From Xanthomarina spongicola (lineage in GTDB: Bacteria; Bacteroidota; Bacteroidia; Flavobacteriales; Flavobacteriaceae), in assembly GCF_003148645.1 (NCBI RefSeq), contig NZ_QGGP01000001.1, positions 682,001 through 746,000 on the forward strand: DNA of 64,000 bases, given 5' to 3'. This document shows, piece by piece, positions 63,908-64,000 of this stretch. Within the stretch, counting starts at the first letter, position 1, and every line of letters begins with the position of its first letter. The translations under genes were made by a program, and so were the position numbers. The notes below the pieces were generated by a model that did not search any database, was not told the origin of the DNA, and saw nothing but the letters and a program-made list of their open reading frames with translations.

Positions 63908-64000
63908 CTTAATTTTGATAATTCGGTGAATAATTCTTTTTCCTTGTCAGTTAATTTTGTTGGTGTTTTTATGTTATATGTAATGTATAAATCGCCAAAC
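63904..64000 (-). CDS. cbpA: 3' end of DnaJ-like co-chaperone CbpA
   Basis: Only the last 31 codons are in the window: GDLYITYNIKTPTKLTDKEKELFTELSKLR and stop. GDLYI(T/V) and the terminal helix are typical of the DnaJ C-terminal domain. The overlap with cbpM matches the usual cbpA-cbpM operon. Confidence 0.85.
   Translation of the reverse strand, partial: FGDLYITYNIKTPTKLTDKEKELFTELSKLR

Overview
The window looks like chromosome from a marine-type member of the Flavobacteriaceae (Bacteroidota). The DNA is AT-rich. Genes lack obvious Shine-Dalgarno sequences, and several start with TTG. Promoters match the Bacteroidota pattern TTTG-N17-23-TAnnTTTG, and the primary sigma factor is the short form lacking region 1.1. 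Family markers include a PorP/SprF protein of type IX secretion, a zeaxanthin-type carotenoid cluster, DUF6089 next to uppS and bamA, and a FolK/deoxynucleoside-kinase fusion. Most of the window is conserved housekeeping DNA. There is no rRNA, CRISPR array, insertion sequence or prophage.

Layout. 1-4507: end of a probable ctaB, then aerobic oxidase genes (two subunit III genes, subunit IV, SCO, DUF420 and small accessory proteins). 4598-10903: a MacAB-TolC-type export operon (one ATPase, two permeases, adaptor, outer-membrane factor), then tsaB. 10908-15497: mechanosensitive channel, DUF1304, a thioredoxin-domain lipoprotein, dodecin and a NifU-type protein. 15750-17367: PorP/SprF and a gamma carbonic anhydrase. 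17368-25628 (minus strand): cell-envelope cluster murI, two ompH, bamA, uppS, DUF6089, nadK and a CBS protein. 25718-31146: pdxJ, hydrolase, 4TM membrane protein, tig, clpP, clpX.

31147-35220 is the one clearly accessory stretch. A large secreted-type lipoprotein has a glycine-rich linker and a cysteine-hydrolase-like C-terminal domain. Its reading frame is cut by an in-frame TAA 40 codons from the start. Four small secreted or lipoprotein genes follow, two of them paralogues. I read this as a toxin/immunity-like locus, possibly decaying; that is inference.

35221-41245: a carotenoid unit (fasciclin lipoprotein, crtI, crtB, crtZ, lycopene cyclase) read leftwards, divergent from a CarH-type MerR regulator with a B12-binding domain. 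The shared intergenic region carries three TTGGACAA/TTGTCCAA boxes, two lying on the -33 and -7 elements of the carotenoid promoter. This is the clearest regulatory circuit in the window.

41564-54728: GH3-family protein, DUF2797, GNAT, rpsU, rpoD, AsmA-like protein, queuosine precursor transporter, FolK-dNK fusion, GyrI-like protein, two methyltransferases and mutS. tRNA-Gly(GCC) and tRNA-Leu(UAA) follow with their own promoter and terminator. 55163-60558: ChaN-like protein, NYN-LOTUS protein, L,D-transpeptidase and an MlaE-MlaF-MlaD lipid transport operon. 60607-64000: P-loop kinase-like protein, esterase, DUF6544-like membrane protein, cbpM and the 3' end of cbpA. A 64-bp attC-like inverted repeat lies between the P-loop gene and the esterase.
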